NCBI GenBank assembly: GCA_000753575.1 | Contig: JRFF01000011.1 | Span: forward strand, 1-64,000 | Source of the DNA: Candidatus Izimoplasma sp. HR2 | Lineage (GTDB): Bacteria > Bacillota_I > Bacilli_A > Izemoplasmatales > Izemoplasmataceae | Reading direction: 5' to 3' | Length of the DNA stretch: 64,000 bases | Shown: piece by piece, positions 1 to 9,031 of the stretch | Numbering within the stretch: the first letter of the stretch is position 1 | How the letters are laid out: the number at the start of each line of letters is the position of its first letter | Made by a program: the position numbers and the translations under genes | The notes under the pieces: model-generated | Seen by the model: only the letters and a program-made list of their open reading frames with translations | Databases searched by the model: none | What the model was told of the DNA's origin: nothing

Positions 1-80
1 CTAGATTCTCATCTAATATGACTCTTTTCTTTTTTGTGTCTGTTTTAAGGTTATACTTTCAATTTGTGTCTTTTATTTTT

Positions 81-581
81 TTAATACTCAGTCATTAATT
101 TTAAGTAATGATCTTTATTGTATTTAATATCTTCAATTTCTTTATCTGTTAATTCTCTTATTATTTTCATTGGGTTACCAATAACAAGTGTTCTAGGTGG
201 AACTACTTTAAATGGTGGTACAACACATCCAGCTCCAACTAAACTATATTCACCTATAACTGCACCATCAAGTATAATACTACCCATCCCAATTAAAGCA
301 TTATTTTTAATTGTCGCAGCGTGGATAATTGCTCCGTGTCCGACAGTTACATTTTTACCAATATGAGTTGGTAGATCAGTATTAGTGTGAATAACTGTAT
401 TATCTTGAATATTAGTATTTTCTAAAATAGTAACAGGAGCCATATCTCCTCTAACTGTTACGTTATACCAAATATTAACAAAGTCATGTATAGTAACATC
501 ACCTGCTATTACAGCGTTTTTAAATATCTTAGCTTTTTTTGAAATAGTAGGAGATATACCTTTATATTTTTCGATAATCAT
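81..581 (-). CDS. gamma-carbonic anhydrase-like hexapeptide-repeat protein
   Basis: A 166-residue left-handed beta-helix protein of the YrdA/PaaY/gamma-carbonic-anhydrase family. Visible are hexapeptide repeats from about residue 17 to 130, the RGD motif at 44-46, and three histidines at 65, 82 (in VGHG) and 87, the spacing of the zinc ligands of gamma-class carbonic anhydrases. Length is normal for the family. AGGTGA precedes the ATG at 579-581. It lies 13 nt after the upstream aminotransferase stop, so the two are probably co-transcribed. Carbonic anhydrase activity or an acyl-CoA-linked role cannot be told apart from sequence alone. The cytoplasmic location follows from the absence of a signal peptide. 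Confidence 0.85.
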   Translation of the reverse strand: MIIEKYKGISPTISKKAKIFKNAVIAGDVTIHDFVNIWYNVTVRGDMAPVTILENTNIQDNTVIHTNTDLPTHIGKNVTVGHGAIIHAATIKNNALIGMGSIILDGAVIGEYSLVGAGCVVPPFKVVPPRTLVIGNPMKIIRELTDKEIEDIKYNKDHYLKLMTEY

Positions 582-594
582 AAAATCACCTCAA

Positions 595-1782
595 TTAACT
601 ATTGTATTTTTCTAACCCTTTTTTAAGAATATACATTGATTTTTCCATATCTTTTGTATTAAGTACATATGCAATTCTTACTTCATCAATCCCAAGACCA
701 GGAGTGGCATAGAATCCTTCAGCAGGTGAAAGCATTATTGTTTGCCCATCAACGTCAAATTCTTCTAACATCCAAATAATAAATTTTTCAGCGTTATCAA
801 CTGGAAGTTTAGCAACAACATAAAATGCTCCACTAGGTTTTTCACAAACAACACCAGGAATATCTTGAAGAGTAGAATAAACAATATCTCGTCTATCTTG
901 ATATTCATCTTTAATCATTGCTGTATAGTTATCATCTAATTTATATAATTCAGCTGCTCCAATTTGTTCAAGTGTTGCAACACAAAGTCTAGCTTGACAT
1001 AATTTTAATATGTTTTTCATTAATTCTTTATTTTTAGATTGAATACTACCAATACGTGCACCACAAGCACTATATCTTTTTGATACACTTTCAATAATGA
1101 CAGTTCTATCTTCAATACCTTTTATACTACCCATTGAAATACCTTTAAGTCCATCAAATGCGAACCCTCTATATACTTCGTCAGAGATAATGAATAAATC
1201 ATTTTCTTTTGCAATTTCTGCGATCATTTCCATTTCATCTAAACGAAGGATAGTCCCTGTTGGGTTACCTGGATTAGAGAAAAGAATAGCTTTAGTTCTA
1301 GGAGTAATCAATTTTACAATATCCTCTTTACTAGGCAGATGGAATCCATCTTTGGCAAGCGTAGTTATTGGTTTAATATTTACATTAACTTCACCAGTAA
1401 ATCCATTATAATTAGTATAAAAAGGTTCTGGAACTAAAATTTCATCTCCAGGATTACAAATAGCAATAGTAGTAAATGTTAAAGCCTCAGATCCACCATT
1501 TGTAATTAATACTTCATCTTCATCAAAGATAATACCATCACGAGCAAAGTAATCTCTAATAGAATTAATTAAAGCTGGTTCACCTTGACTAAAAGAGTAC
1601 TTAATAACTCTAGTGTCATAGTTATTTATTGCTTCCATAAATTGTTTAGGAGTTTCGATATCTGGTTGTCCTATATTTAAATGAAATACTTTCTTCCCAT
1701 TCTTTTTAACTCTTGTAGCAATAGGTACTAATTTCCTAACTGGTGACTCTTGCATTTCTAATATTCTTTTTGATAAAATCAT
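595..1782 (-). CDS. class I/II PLP-dependent aminotransferase (AspC-like)
   Basis: A 395-residue fold-type I aminotransferase. The hallmarks are NPGNPTG at 170-176, DEVY at 201-204, the PLP-binding lysine K235 in SVSKRYSACGARIG, and an arginine for the substrate alpha-carboxylate near 'VRIAY' in the C-terminal part. The family (aspartate/aromatic/LL-DAP aminotransferases) transfers an amino group between an amino acid and a 2-oxo acid, usually with glutamate/2-oxoglutarate as partner. Substrate is not decidable here; aspartate or another fermentable amino acid is plausible given the neighbouring serine and branched-chain genes. A strong GAGG ribosome site precedes the ATG. It is divergent from the SerC-like gene and leads into the gamma-carbonic-anhydrase gene. 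Confidence 0.88.
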   Translation of the reverse strand: MILSKRILEMQESPVRKLVPIATRVKKNGKKVFHLNIGQPDIETPKQFMEAINNYDTRVIKYSFSQGEPALINSIRDYFARDGIIFDEDEVLITNGGSEALTFTTIAICNPGDEILVPEPFYTNYNGFTGEVNVNIKPITTLAKDGFHLPSKEDIVKLITPRTKAILFSNPGNPTGTILRLDEMEMIAEIAKENDLFIISDEVYRGFAFDGLKGISMGSIKGIEDRTVIIESVSKRYSACGARIGSIQSKNKELMKNILKLCQARLCVATLEQIGAAELYKLDDNYTAMIKDEYQDRRDIVYSTLQDIPGVVCEKPSGAFYVVAKLPVDNAEKFIIWMLEEFDVDGQTIMLSPAEGFYATPGLGIDEVRIAYVLNTKDMEKSMYILKKGLEKYNS

Positions 1783-2103
1783 ATTATTATACCTCCTCTA
1801 AAAAAATCAACTTCATTGTATCATTTGTTTTATTTTAAATCAACACTTTATAAATGAATAATAATGTAAAAAAAACATGCTAACTCGTTCGATTTGCGAA
1901 CCAATTTAGATAGTGAAAATGTTTTCATTAAATTTAGTGAAAAAGCAGAAAATTTACAAGATAAAAATGGCTAAACTAAGCCGTTTACATTTTAATGATA
2001 TTTTTTTTATTTTTTTTTGTGAAAACGCTTGTTTTCTTTAAATATAATTGTTAAAATCTTATTGTATGTTCAGAAAAAAAATAAAGTGGAGAGGATTGTT
2101 ATT
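1783..2103. promoter_or_regulatory. divergent intergenic region with several inverted repeats
   Basis: This 321-nt gap between the leftward aminotransferase and the SerC-like gene holds no ORF but much symmetry. GTTCG/CGAAC pairs at 1887-1891 and 1897-1901. A cre-like near-palindrome TGAAAATGTTTTCA lies at 1914-1927. A hairpin AAATGGCT/AGCCGTTT lies at 1965-1972 and 1979-1986, followed about 15 nt later by T-tracts. A second palindrome lies at 2021-2036. No T-box signature or known riboswitch core was recognised. Confidence 0.6.
2018..2048 (+). promoter_or_regulatory. serC promoter with overlapping palindromic operator
   Basis: The -10 is TATAAT at 2043-2048. A plausible -35 (TTGTGA) begins at 2018 with a rather long 19-nt spacer. 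The perfect inverted repeat GAAAAC-GCTT-GTTTTC at 2021-2036 sits between these elements; its left part also resembles a CcpA cre box (TGAAAACGCT). A repressor binding here would block RNA polymerase. Which regulator binds is inference. Confidence 0.5.
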
Positions 2104-3174
2104 ATGAGTATCAAATTATTTATCCCAGGACCAGTAGATGTAGGTGCTGATATACTAGAAAAATTAGCTACAACACAAATCGCACATCGTAGTAAAACTG
2201 CGACTGAGCTTCAACAAAATATTTCAAAAAAATTACAAAAATTAATGTTTACTGAAGACCTAATTATTTTATCTACAAGTAGTGGTAGTGGAATAATGGA
2301 AATGGCTATAAGATCATGTACTAAAAAGAGAGCTGCAGTGTTTAGCATTGGAGCATTTGGAGATCGTTGGTATAAAATGGCAACAACTAATAATATACCT
2401 GCCGATGTATTCAAATCTGAATTAGGACAACCAACAACTCCAGAAATGGTGGAAGAAGCATTAAAAACTGGATTATATGATGTTGTTACTGTAACACATA
2501 ATGAAACTACTACAGGAGTTATGAACCCTGTTTATGAAATCGGACAAGTAGTTGCTAAATATCCTGAAGTTATATATTTAGTAGATGCTGTAAGTTCTTT
2601 AGGTGGAGCTAAAATAGAAGTAGATAAATCAAATGTAGACATTTGTTTAGCTTCTACTCAAAAATGTTTAGGATTACCTCCAGGATTAAGTGTAGCTTCA
2701 GTATCACAAAGAGCTATTGAAAGAGCAAAAACTGTTGAACATAGAGGATTCTATTTTGATTTAATTAACGTTGTTAATAGAGCTTTGAAAGATGCTCAGT
2801 ACCCAACAACTCCGTCAACTCCACATATGTGGGCGCTTGATTATCAATTAGATAAAATATTAAATAAAGAAGGATTAGATAATAGATTTGAAAGACATGC
2901 AAAAATGTCTAAAACAGTTCAAGAGTGGGCTATGAAACATTTTGATTTACTAGCTAACCCTGACTTTAGAAGTAATACTGTTACTACTATCTTAAATACT
3001 AAAGGTAACTCTGTTGGAGATTTAAATAAAGAATTAATGACTAGAGGATATATGTTAAGTAACGGTTACGGAAACCTAAAAGAAAAAGCATTTAGAATTG
3101 CACATATGGCAGACCGTAAACCTGAAGATTTAGATGCTTTATTAAAAGAAATAGAAAATATTTGGGAACTATAG
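2104..3174 (+). CDS. serC: SerC-like class V aminotransferase (phosphoserine / serine-glyoxylate type)
   Basis: A 356-residue class V PLP enzyme of the alanine-glyoxylate/serine-pyruvate aminotransferase group that replaces classical SerC in many anaerobes. HNETTTG at 132-138, D161 in VDAVSS and the Schiff-base lysine K187 in STQKCLG are all present. The open frame extends 25 codons upstream, but GGAGAGG at 2088-2094 with a 9-nt spacer selects the ATG at 2104. With serA next to it, the likely reaction is 3-phosphohydroxypyruvate plus glutamate to phosphoserine plus 2-oxoglutarate; serine-pyruvate transamination is the alternative. The next gene starts 8 nt after its stop. Confidence 0.85.
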   Translation: MSIKLFIPGPVDVGADILEKLATTQIAHRSKTATELQQNISKKLQKLMFTEDLIILSTSSGSGIMEMAIRSCTKKRAAVFSIGAFGDRWYKMATTNNIPADVFKSELGQPTTPEMVEEALKTGLYDVVTVTHNETTTGVMNPVYEIGQVVAKYPEVIYLVDAVSSLGGAKIEVDKSNVDICLASTQKCLGLPPGLSVASVSQRAIERAKTVEHRGFYFDLINVVNRALKDAQYPTTPSTPHMWALDYQLDKILNKEGLDNRFERHAKMSKTVQEWAMKHFDLLANPDFRSNTVTTILNTKGNSVGDLNKELMTRGYMLSNGYGNLKEKAFRIAHMADRKPEDLDALLKEIENIWEL

Positions 3175-3182
3175 GTGAGTAT

Positions 3183-4094
3183 ATGTATAAAATACTAGCT
3201 AACGACGGAATAGATGCTTCAGCAGCAGAAAAGTTAATTGAACTTGGTTACGATGTTGAAGTTAAGTTTTATGATAAAGATGAACTTGTTTCTAAAATAA
3301 AAGAAGTAGATTGTATTATTATTAGAAGCGCTACAAAAATAAGAGAAGATTTAATTGATGAAGCATTAAAAACTGGACAATTAAAACTAATTATTAGAGC
3401 TGGTGTTGGTATTGATAATATTGATCATGTATATGCAAAATCTAAAGGTATAAGTGTTAGAAATACTCCTAATAGTTCAAGTGACGCAGTAGCTGAACTT
3501 GCTTTAGGACATATGTTTGCTCTTGCTAGACATATTTATATTTCTAATGTAACAATGAGACAAGGACTTTGGAATAAGAAGTTATACAAAGGAATTGAGC
3601 TTAATGGTAAAACATTAGGATTAATTGGATTTGGTAGAATATCACAAAGTGTTGCGAAGAAAGCAATGGGACTTGGAATGAAAATCATTTATAACGACTT
3701 CTTAGGAGAATCAGATAAATTACCTGAATGTAAATTTGTTACTAAAGATGAATTATTAGCACAATCTGATTTTATCTCATTACATATTCCATTTATCAAA
3801 AAAAATGGACCAACATTAAGTACAGAAGAATTTAGTAAAATGAAAAAAGGAATGTATGTAATTAATACTGCACGTGGTGGAGTTATTGATGAAAATGCAT
3901 TACTAGTAGCATTGGATAGTGGAATTGTTGCTAAAGCTGCTTTAGATGTTTATGAAAATGAACCTTGTAAAGATGAAAGAGTTTATACACATGAACTTAT
4001 TTCATTAACACCACACATTGGTGCAGCTACAAAAGAAGCTCAAGCAAGAATAGGTTTAGAAACTATCGATGTAATAAAAGAAAGTTTAATTTAG
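3183..4094 (+). CDS. serA: D-3-phosphoglycerate dehydrogenase, short form
   Basis: A 303-residue D-2-hydroxyacid dehydrogenase. The catalytic triad is visible: R231 (TARGGVID), E260 (YENEP) and H278 (LTPHIG). The NAD-binding loop reads G149-F-G151-R-I-S154, so the usual third glycine is serine. There is no C-terminal ACT domain, so the serine feedback seen in long SerA forms is probably absent. AGGTGAG just upstream selects the ATG at 3183 over a TTG in frame at 3162 inside the previous gene. Its place between the SerC-like gene and the DUF1015 fusion supports phosphoglycerate oxidation for serine synthesis. Confidence 0.87.
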   Translation: MYKILANDGIDASAAEKLIELGYDVEVKFYDKDELVSKIKEVDCIIIRSATKIREDLIDEALKTGQLKLIIRAGVGIDNIDHVYAKSKGISVRNTPNSSSDAVAELALGHMFALARHIYISNVTMRQGLWNKKLYKGIELNGKTLGLIGFGRISQSVAKKAMGLGMKIIYNDFLGESDKLPECKFVTKDELLAQSDFISLHIPFIKKNGPTLSTEEFSKMKKGMYVINTARGGVIDENALLVALDSGIVAKAALDVYENEPCKDERVYTHELISLTPHIGAATKEAQARIGLETIDVIKESLI

Positions 4095-4106
4095 GAGGAT
4101 TTAATT

Positions 4107-6731
4107 ATGGCAATTGTTAGACCGTTTAGAGCAGTAAGACCAAGAAAAGATTTAGTAGAAAAAGTAGTGGCATTACCATATGACGTTATGGACAGAAAAG
4201 AAGCCAAAGTTATGGCTAAAGGAAACCCATATAGTTTCTTACACATCTCTAGGTCTGAGATTGATCTCCCTTCTTCAGTAGATCAATATGATAAAAAAGT
4301 TTATCAAAAAGCAAGAAGAAATTTAGATATATTCCAAGATGATGGAATATTAGTACAAGACGAAATTCCTATGATTTACATTTATCGTCAGATTATGAAT
4401 GGGCAAGAACAAACAGGATTTGTAGCTAACACTTCAATTGATGACTATGTAAATAATATAGTTAAAAAGCATGAACTTACATTACTAAGTAAAGAACAAG
4501 ATAGAATCAAACATTTTGATGCATGTGATGCAAATACATCTCCTATCTTTATGACTTATAGAAGTAATGATAGACTAGCTGAAATACTAGAACAATGGAC
4601 TGAAAAAGAACCAGAAATTAATATTGAAACAGAAGATGGAGTTATGCATATTGTATGGCCAATTACTGATGAAGCTTTAATTCAAGAAATTACTGAAGTA
4701 TTTGATGGTATTGAAAGTTTATACATTGCAGATGGACATCATAGAAGTGCAAGTGCAGCTAAAGTTGCTCTTAAAAGACGTCAAGAAGCTCCAAACTGTA
4801 GTGGTGAAGAAGAGTTTAACTTCTTAATGTCAGTAATCTTCCCAGAAGATAATCTCCATATTATGGACTATAACCGTGTAATTCACGATTTAAATGGATT
4901 AACAGAAGAACAATTCTGTAAAAAAATGGAAAGTGTATTTGATATAGAAGAAAGTAAAGGACCTTACAAACCTGTTGTTAAAGGTACTTTCGGAATGTAT
5001 TTAAATAAAAAATGGTACAAATTGGTAATTAAATCTACATACAAATATGGAAGAAGCCTTTTATCTAAAATTGATGGTACAGTTTTAGAAAGAAGAGTAT
5101 TCAATGAAATATTAGGTATTAAAAACTTAAGAGACTCATCAAGAATTTCATTTGTTGGTGGTATAAGAGGGCTTAAAGGAATAGCGAAAAAAACTGATTT
5201 ACATGAAGGTGTTGGATTCGCAATGTTCCCAGTATCTATGAAAGAAATTATGGATGTTTCTGATTCTGGATTAATTATGCCTGTAAAATCAACATGGTTT
5301 GAACCAAAACTTATGAGTGGATTATTTATTCACCGTTTTGATAGTTTCAATATTATCGAAGGTGATGGAGAAACTAGTTCTGAAACAAAAGAATATATTG
5401 ATAGTGTACTTGATACAGTTAATAAAAAAGATGGAAATCAAAAAGAATTTGTTCAGGCAGTTACTGAAGTATTCAACTCTTTAGGACCAGTTTTAGAACA
5501 ACACCCTGAGTATATTGATAATAATATTTTAGAACGTATTGTTGAACCTGAAAGAGCAATTCAATTTAGAGTTCCTTGGGTAGATGATGAAGGTAATGTT
5601 CAAGTTAATAGAGGATTCCGTGTTCAATTTAATGGAGCTATCGGACCTTATAAAGGTGGACTTAGATTCCATCCTACTGTTTATCTTGGATTAATCAAAT
5701 TCTTAGGATTTGAGCAAGTCTTTAAAAATAGTTTAACTGGACTTCCTATTGGAGGAGGTAAAGGTGGATCTGACTTTAGTCCTTTAGGTAAAAGTGATGA
5801 AGAAATTAGAAGATTTGCTGAAAGCTTTATGACTGAACTTTATCGTCATATTGGACCAAACGTTGATGTTCCTGCTGGAGACATTGGTGTAGGTGGAAGA
5901 GAAATTGGATACTTATTTGGACAATATAGACGTATTAAAGGAGCATTTGAAAACGGTGTTTTAACTGGTAAAGGATTAACTTATGGTGGATCTTTAATTA
6001 GACCTGAAGCAACTGGTTACGGTGCTACTTATTTCGCATTACAAATGTTAAGACATGATGGAACTGACTTTAAAAACAAAACTGTAGCAGTATCAGGATT
6101 TGGTAATGTTGCATGGGGTGTTTGTAAAAAAGTTAGAGATTTAGGTGGTAAAGTTGTTACTTTAAGTGGACCTGAAGGATATATCTATGATCCTGATGGC
6201 GTTACTACTCAAGAGAAAATAAATTATATGTTAGAAATGAGATCTAACACAGATGGTAAAATTGAAGATTACGCAAAACGTTTTGATGTTGAATTCTTCC
6301 CTGGTGAAAAACCTTGGGGTCGTAAAGTTGATTTAGTTATGCCTTCTGCAACACAAAATGAAATTCATCTAGTAGATGCTAAGAAAATTATTAAAAATGG
6401 TGTAAAATATATAGTAGAGGGTGCAAACATGCCTACTACTAATGAAGCTGTAGAAATCCTTAAAGAAGCAGGAGTAATAATTGGTCCTGGTAAAGCAGCT
6501 AATGCTGGTGGGGTTTCAACTAGTGCACTTGAAATGTCTCAAAATTCAATGAGATTATCTTGGACTTCTGAAGAAGTAGATGCAAAATTAAGAGATATTA
6601 TGAAAAATATCTTTAATAGTTGTGTTAGAGCAAGTAGTCGTTATGGATTTGGATATGATTTAATTGCTGGAGCTAATATTGCTGGATTTGAAAAAGTTGC
6701 TGATGCAATGATTGCACAAGGAAAATATTAG
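4107..6731 (+). CDS. gdhA: DUF1015 - glutamate dehydrogenase fusion protein
   Basis: One uninterrupted 874-codon frame carries two complete proteins. Residues about 1-411 are a DUF1015 domain (LPYDVM near the start, ADGHHRSASA at about 208-217, and the usual ending around MSGLFIHRF). After about 16 linker residues, residues from about 428 to the end are a full hexameric-type glutamate dehydrogenase: GGLRFHP, the catalytic lysine in GGGKGG at about 552, PAGDIGVGG at about 589 and a Rossmann motif SGFGNVAWG at about 660. GDH interconverts glutamate and 2-oxoglutarate plus ammonia. DUF1015 has no firm biochemical role known to me but is often encoded beside serC-serA. AGGAGG precedes the ATG. 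No stop or frameshift is seen at the junction. Confidence 0.93.
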   Translation: MAIVRPFRAVRPRKDLVEKVVALPYDVMDRKEAKVMAKGNPYSFLHISRSEIDLPSSVDQYDKKVYQKARRNLDIFQDDGILVQDEIPMIYIYRQIMNGQEQTGFVANTSIDDYVNNIVKKHELTLLSKEQDRIKHFDACDANTSPIFMTYRSNDRLAEILEQWTEKEPEINIETEDGVMHIVWPITDEALIQEITEVFDGIESLYIADGHHRSASAAKVALKRRQEAPNCSGEEEFNFLMSVIFPEDNLHIMDYNRVIHDLNGLTEEQFCKKMESVFDIEESKGPYKPVVKGTFGMYLNKKWYKLVIKSTYKYGRSLLSKIDGTVLERRVFNEILGIKNLRDSSRISFVGGIRGLKGIAKKTDLHEGVGFAMFPVSMKEIMDVSDSGLIMPVKSTWFEPKLMSGLFIHRFDSFNIIEGDGETSSETKEYIDSVLDTVNKKDGNQKEFVQAVTEVFNSLGPVLEQHPEYIDNNILERIVEPERAIQFRVPWVDDEGNVQVNRGFRVQFNGAIGPYKGGLRFHPTVYLGLIKFLGFEQVFKNSLTGLPIGGGKGGSDFSPLGKSDEEIRRFAESFMTELYRHIGPNVDVPAGDIGVGGREIGYLFGQYRRIKGAFENGVLTGKGLTYGGSLIRPEATGYGATYFALQMLRHDGTDFKNKTVAVSGFGNVAWGVCKKVRDLGGKVVTLSGPEGYIYDPDGVTTQEKINYMLEMRSNTDGKIEDYAKRFDVEFFPGEKPWGRKVDLVMPSATQNEIHLVDAKKIIKNGVKYIVEGANMPTTNEAVEILKEAGVIIGPGKAANAGGVSTSALEMSQNSMRLSWTSEEVDAKLRDIMKNIFNSCVRASSRYGFGYDLIAGANIAGFEKVADAMIAQGKY

Positions 6732-6766
6732 TAATTATTCTTTTAAAATAAAAGGAGTGAAGTATT

Positions 6767-7762
6767 ATGGGTTATGCATTAAAAGAAACTGAATACAGAT
6801 ACCGTGCCTGGACTAAAGATGGAAAATGGCAAATGGGTAAGTTAACTACTGACAAATATATTACTATACATGAGGGTTCGAATGTATTCCATTATGGACA
6901 AGGTTTATTTGAAGGATTAAAGGCTTATAAAACAAAATCAGGTAAGATACAATTATTTAGACCTGAAATGAATTTTGAAAGAATTAACCAAAGTTTAGAT
7001 AGAATTGTTGCGCCAAGATTAAGTAAAGAATTATTCTTTGATGCGATAGACCAAGTTGTTTTATCAAACAAAGATGATATTCCTGAATATGGACTTGGAC
7101 AATCACTTTATATTCGTCCGTTTGTTATAGGACAAGGTATGAACCTAGGTGTTAAACCTAGTGATGAATATTTATTTAGTGTATTTTGTGCTCCTGTTGG
7201 AACTTATTTTAAAGGTGGATTATCAGCTTTAGACTTTATTACAACAGACTACGATAGAGCTGCTACTAATGGTACAGGACAAGTAAAAGTTGCTGGTAAC
7301 TATGGTGCAAGTTTATATCCAAGACAATTAGCAAAAGACGCTGGATATGCTGGAGTTATTTATTTAGATCCAGCAACACATACTAAGATTGATGAAGTAG
7401 GAGCTGCAAACTTCTTTGGAGTTACACATGATAATGTTGTTGTAACACCTAAATCATCTTCAATATTACCAAGTATAACAAGAAAATCTATTTTGTATTT
7501 AGCCGAGCATGTTCTTGGGCTGAAAACTGAAGAGAGAGAATGTTTTATTGATAATATTAGTGAATTTAAAGAAGCAGGAGCTTGTGGAACTGCTGCAATC
7601 ATTACACCGATTAAATCTATTACTCATAAAGGTAATAAATATCAATTCAGTGATGGTGAAGTAGGACCTACTATTACAAAATTATTTGAATTGCTTTCAG
7701 GAATTTATTATGGTGATATTGAAGCACCTGAAGGTTGGCTTAGAGAAGTAAAAGAAAAATAA
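6767..7762 (+). CDS. ilvE: branched-chain amino acid aminotransferase
   Basis: A 331-residue fold-type IV aminotransferase. The PLP lysine is K174 in GQVKVAGNYGAS, followed by DEVGAANFF and the phosphate-binding EAGACGTAAIITPI. Length and motifs match type-II bacterial BCATs, which interconvert leucine, isoleucine and valine with their 2-oxo acids using glutamate. It lies 35 nt after the DUF1015-GDH gene with its own AGGAG site and probably ends that operon, because a hairpin terminator follows. In an amino-acid fermenter it would feed branched 2-oxo acids to CoA-dependent oxidation and the Ptb/Buk pair encoded at 13.5-15.5 kb; this link is inference. Confidence 0.9.
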   Translation: MGYALKETEYRYRAWTKDGKWQMGKLTTDKYITIHEGSNVFHYGQGLFEGLKAYKTKSGKIQLFRPEMNFERINQSLDRIVAPRLSKELFFDAIDQVVLSNKDDIPEYGLGQSLYIRPFVIGQGMNLGVKPSDEYLFSVFCAPVGTYFKGGLSALDFITTDYDRAATNGTGQVKVAGNYGASLYPRQLAKDAGYAGVIYLDPATHTKIDEVGAANFFGVTHDNVVVTPKSSSILPSITRKSILYLAEHVLGLKTEERECFIDNISEFKEAGACGTAAIITPIKSITHKGNKYQFSDGEVGPTITKLFELLSGIYYGDIEAPEGWLREVKEK

Positions 7763-7767
7763 ATAAA

Positions 7768-7799
7768 AAAAAGGAGTTATCAATTGATAACTTCTTTTT
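7768..7799. terminator. bidirectional terminator between ilvE and the converging aminotransferase
   Basis: GTTATC-AATT-GATAAC at 7776-7791 is extended by A/T pairs on both sides. It has a T-run on the plus strand and an A-run (T on the minus strand) before it, so it can serve both converging genes. Confidence 0.85.
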
Positions 7800-7801
7800 G
7801 A

Positions 7802-9031
7802 TTACATTAAATCTTTAATTCGTTTTGATAGTCCTTTTAATTGTCTTTTAGGAACGCTACATATAGCTATTCTAAGCCCACCATCAACTTCAACTGTGAA
7901 TATATTATTCTTTTGTAGTTTCATGTTAAGAGCAGTTTTTTCTTTATCATCAGGAATCTTTATTGTAACAAAGAATCCTTCAGTAAATGGATATAATTCA
8001 AGTTTTACTTTTTTTGCTTCACTAGTCATTATGTGTGCTCTTTCTTCTAAAAGAGTAATATATTTTTGTTTCTCTTTTTTGTATTTTGACAGTAAGTAAT
8101 TGTCATGAGCAATTAAAGAAAATAATTTCATGGCGCTATTATTAACAGTAGACCAAATACTTCGAGCACTATATATAGCAGCATCTTTAAATGATTCTAA
8201 TTGTTTTTTATCTTTAGTAATAACAATTTGTGCTCCAACACGAGCTCCATATGCAGTTAATGTTTTTGAACAAGAGAACGCGATAACTACCATTACATTT
8301 TTCTCTAAAGTATTATATTTTGCAAAATGAATTTTCCATTCATCACCGTTAGAATTATAATCAACATAAGCAATATCATTAAGAATAATCACAGGTCCTT
8401 TTTTACTTAGTTCATTTACGATATCGATAATGTCATCCCATTCATCTGGTCTTAAAGAATATCCAGTAGGGTTATGACACGGATCATTAATAATAACGAG
8501 TACTTTTCCTTGTGAATCCATAACTTCATTTAGTGTTTTTTCAAAATCAGCTAAATCAAACTCACCATGTTTAAACATGTTATAGTCGGTTAAGGTTAAA
8601 TCGTTTTCATGAGCCATTGTTTTATATGGCCCCCATCCTTGTGAAGGTTTTATAACTGTTTCACCAGGACTTAATATATTTTTAAGAGTACTACTAATAG
8701 CTCCAGCTCCACCAGGAGTTGCGATTATTTCACATTCGATCTTTTCTTCAAGGTTACCAAATAGCCAGTTATATACTGCATCTCTAAATCCAGGATTGCC
8801 TTGAATTGATGAAGCATATTTTGCTTTTTGCAATTTATCAATTGTTTCATATGGTCCCCAAACACTATTTAACGCCACGAATTTTCCGTCTTCATCAAAT
8901 AGAGTTCCAAGAGTTGCATTTACTACTTCATCACCAAATTTTTCTTTTGCAATATTAGCAGCAACTGCAGCTTTAAATACTTTATCAACCATTTTTTTAC
9001 CATTGCTTTTCTCATTTAAAAAAGTATTCAT
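7802..9031 (-). CDS. aromatic-type PLP aminotransferase
   Basis: A 409-residue class I aminotransferase. NDPCHNPTG at 182-190 and the Schiff-base lysine K256 in AFSCSKTLTAYGARVG are clear. The CHNPTG form and SCSKTL context resemble aspartate/tyrosine aminotransferases more than the protein at 595-1782. Probable role: glutamate-linked transamination of aromatic (or dicarboxylic) amino acids in the cytoplasm. Substrate is uncertain. It is transcribed alone, converging on ilvE. GAGGTGA precedes the ATG at 9029-9031. Confidence 0.83.
   Translation of the reverse strand: MNTFLNEKSNGKKMVDKVFKAAVAANIAKEKFGDEVVNATLGTLFDEDGKFVALNSVWGPYETIDKLQKAKYASSIQGNPGFRDAVYNWLFGNLEEKIECEIIATPGGAGAISSTLKNILSPGETVIKPSQGWGPYKTMAHENDLTLTDYNMFKHGEFDLADFEKTLNEVMDSQGKVLVIINDPCHNPTGYSLRPDEWDDIIDIVNELSKKGPVIILNDIAYVDYNSNGDEWKIHFAKYNTLEKNVMVVIAFSCSKTLTAYGARVGAQIVITKDKKQLESFKDAAIYSARSIWSTVNNSAMKLFSLIAHDNYLLSKYKKEKQKYITLLEERAHIMTSEAKKVKLELYPFTEGFFVTIKIPDDKEKTALNMKLQKNNIFTVEVDGGLRIAICSVPKRQLKGLSKRIKDLM

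Noticed and set aside
118..366. Plus-strand ORF opposite the gamma-carbonic-anhydrase gene, and similar antisense ORFs across the window
   Set aside because: They are shadows of strongly conserved genes on the other strand, lack ribosome sites and have no recognisable families.
1965..2018. T-box or metabolite riboswitch in the serC leader
   Set aside because: A hairpin and T-tracts exist, but there is no T-box core sequence, no known riboswitch motif, and the likely promoter lies downstream of the hairpin.
2029..2103. N-terminal extension of the SerC-like protein from 2029
   Set aside because: The extension lies over the promoter (-10 at 2043-2048), has no ribosome site and is not part of the family; ATG 2104 has GGAGAGG.
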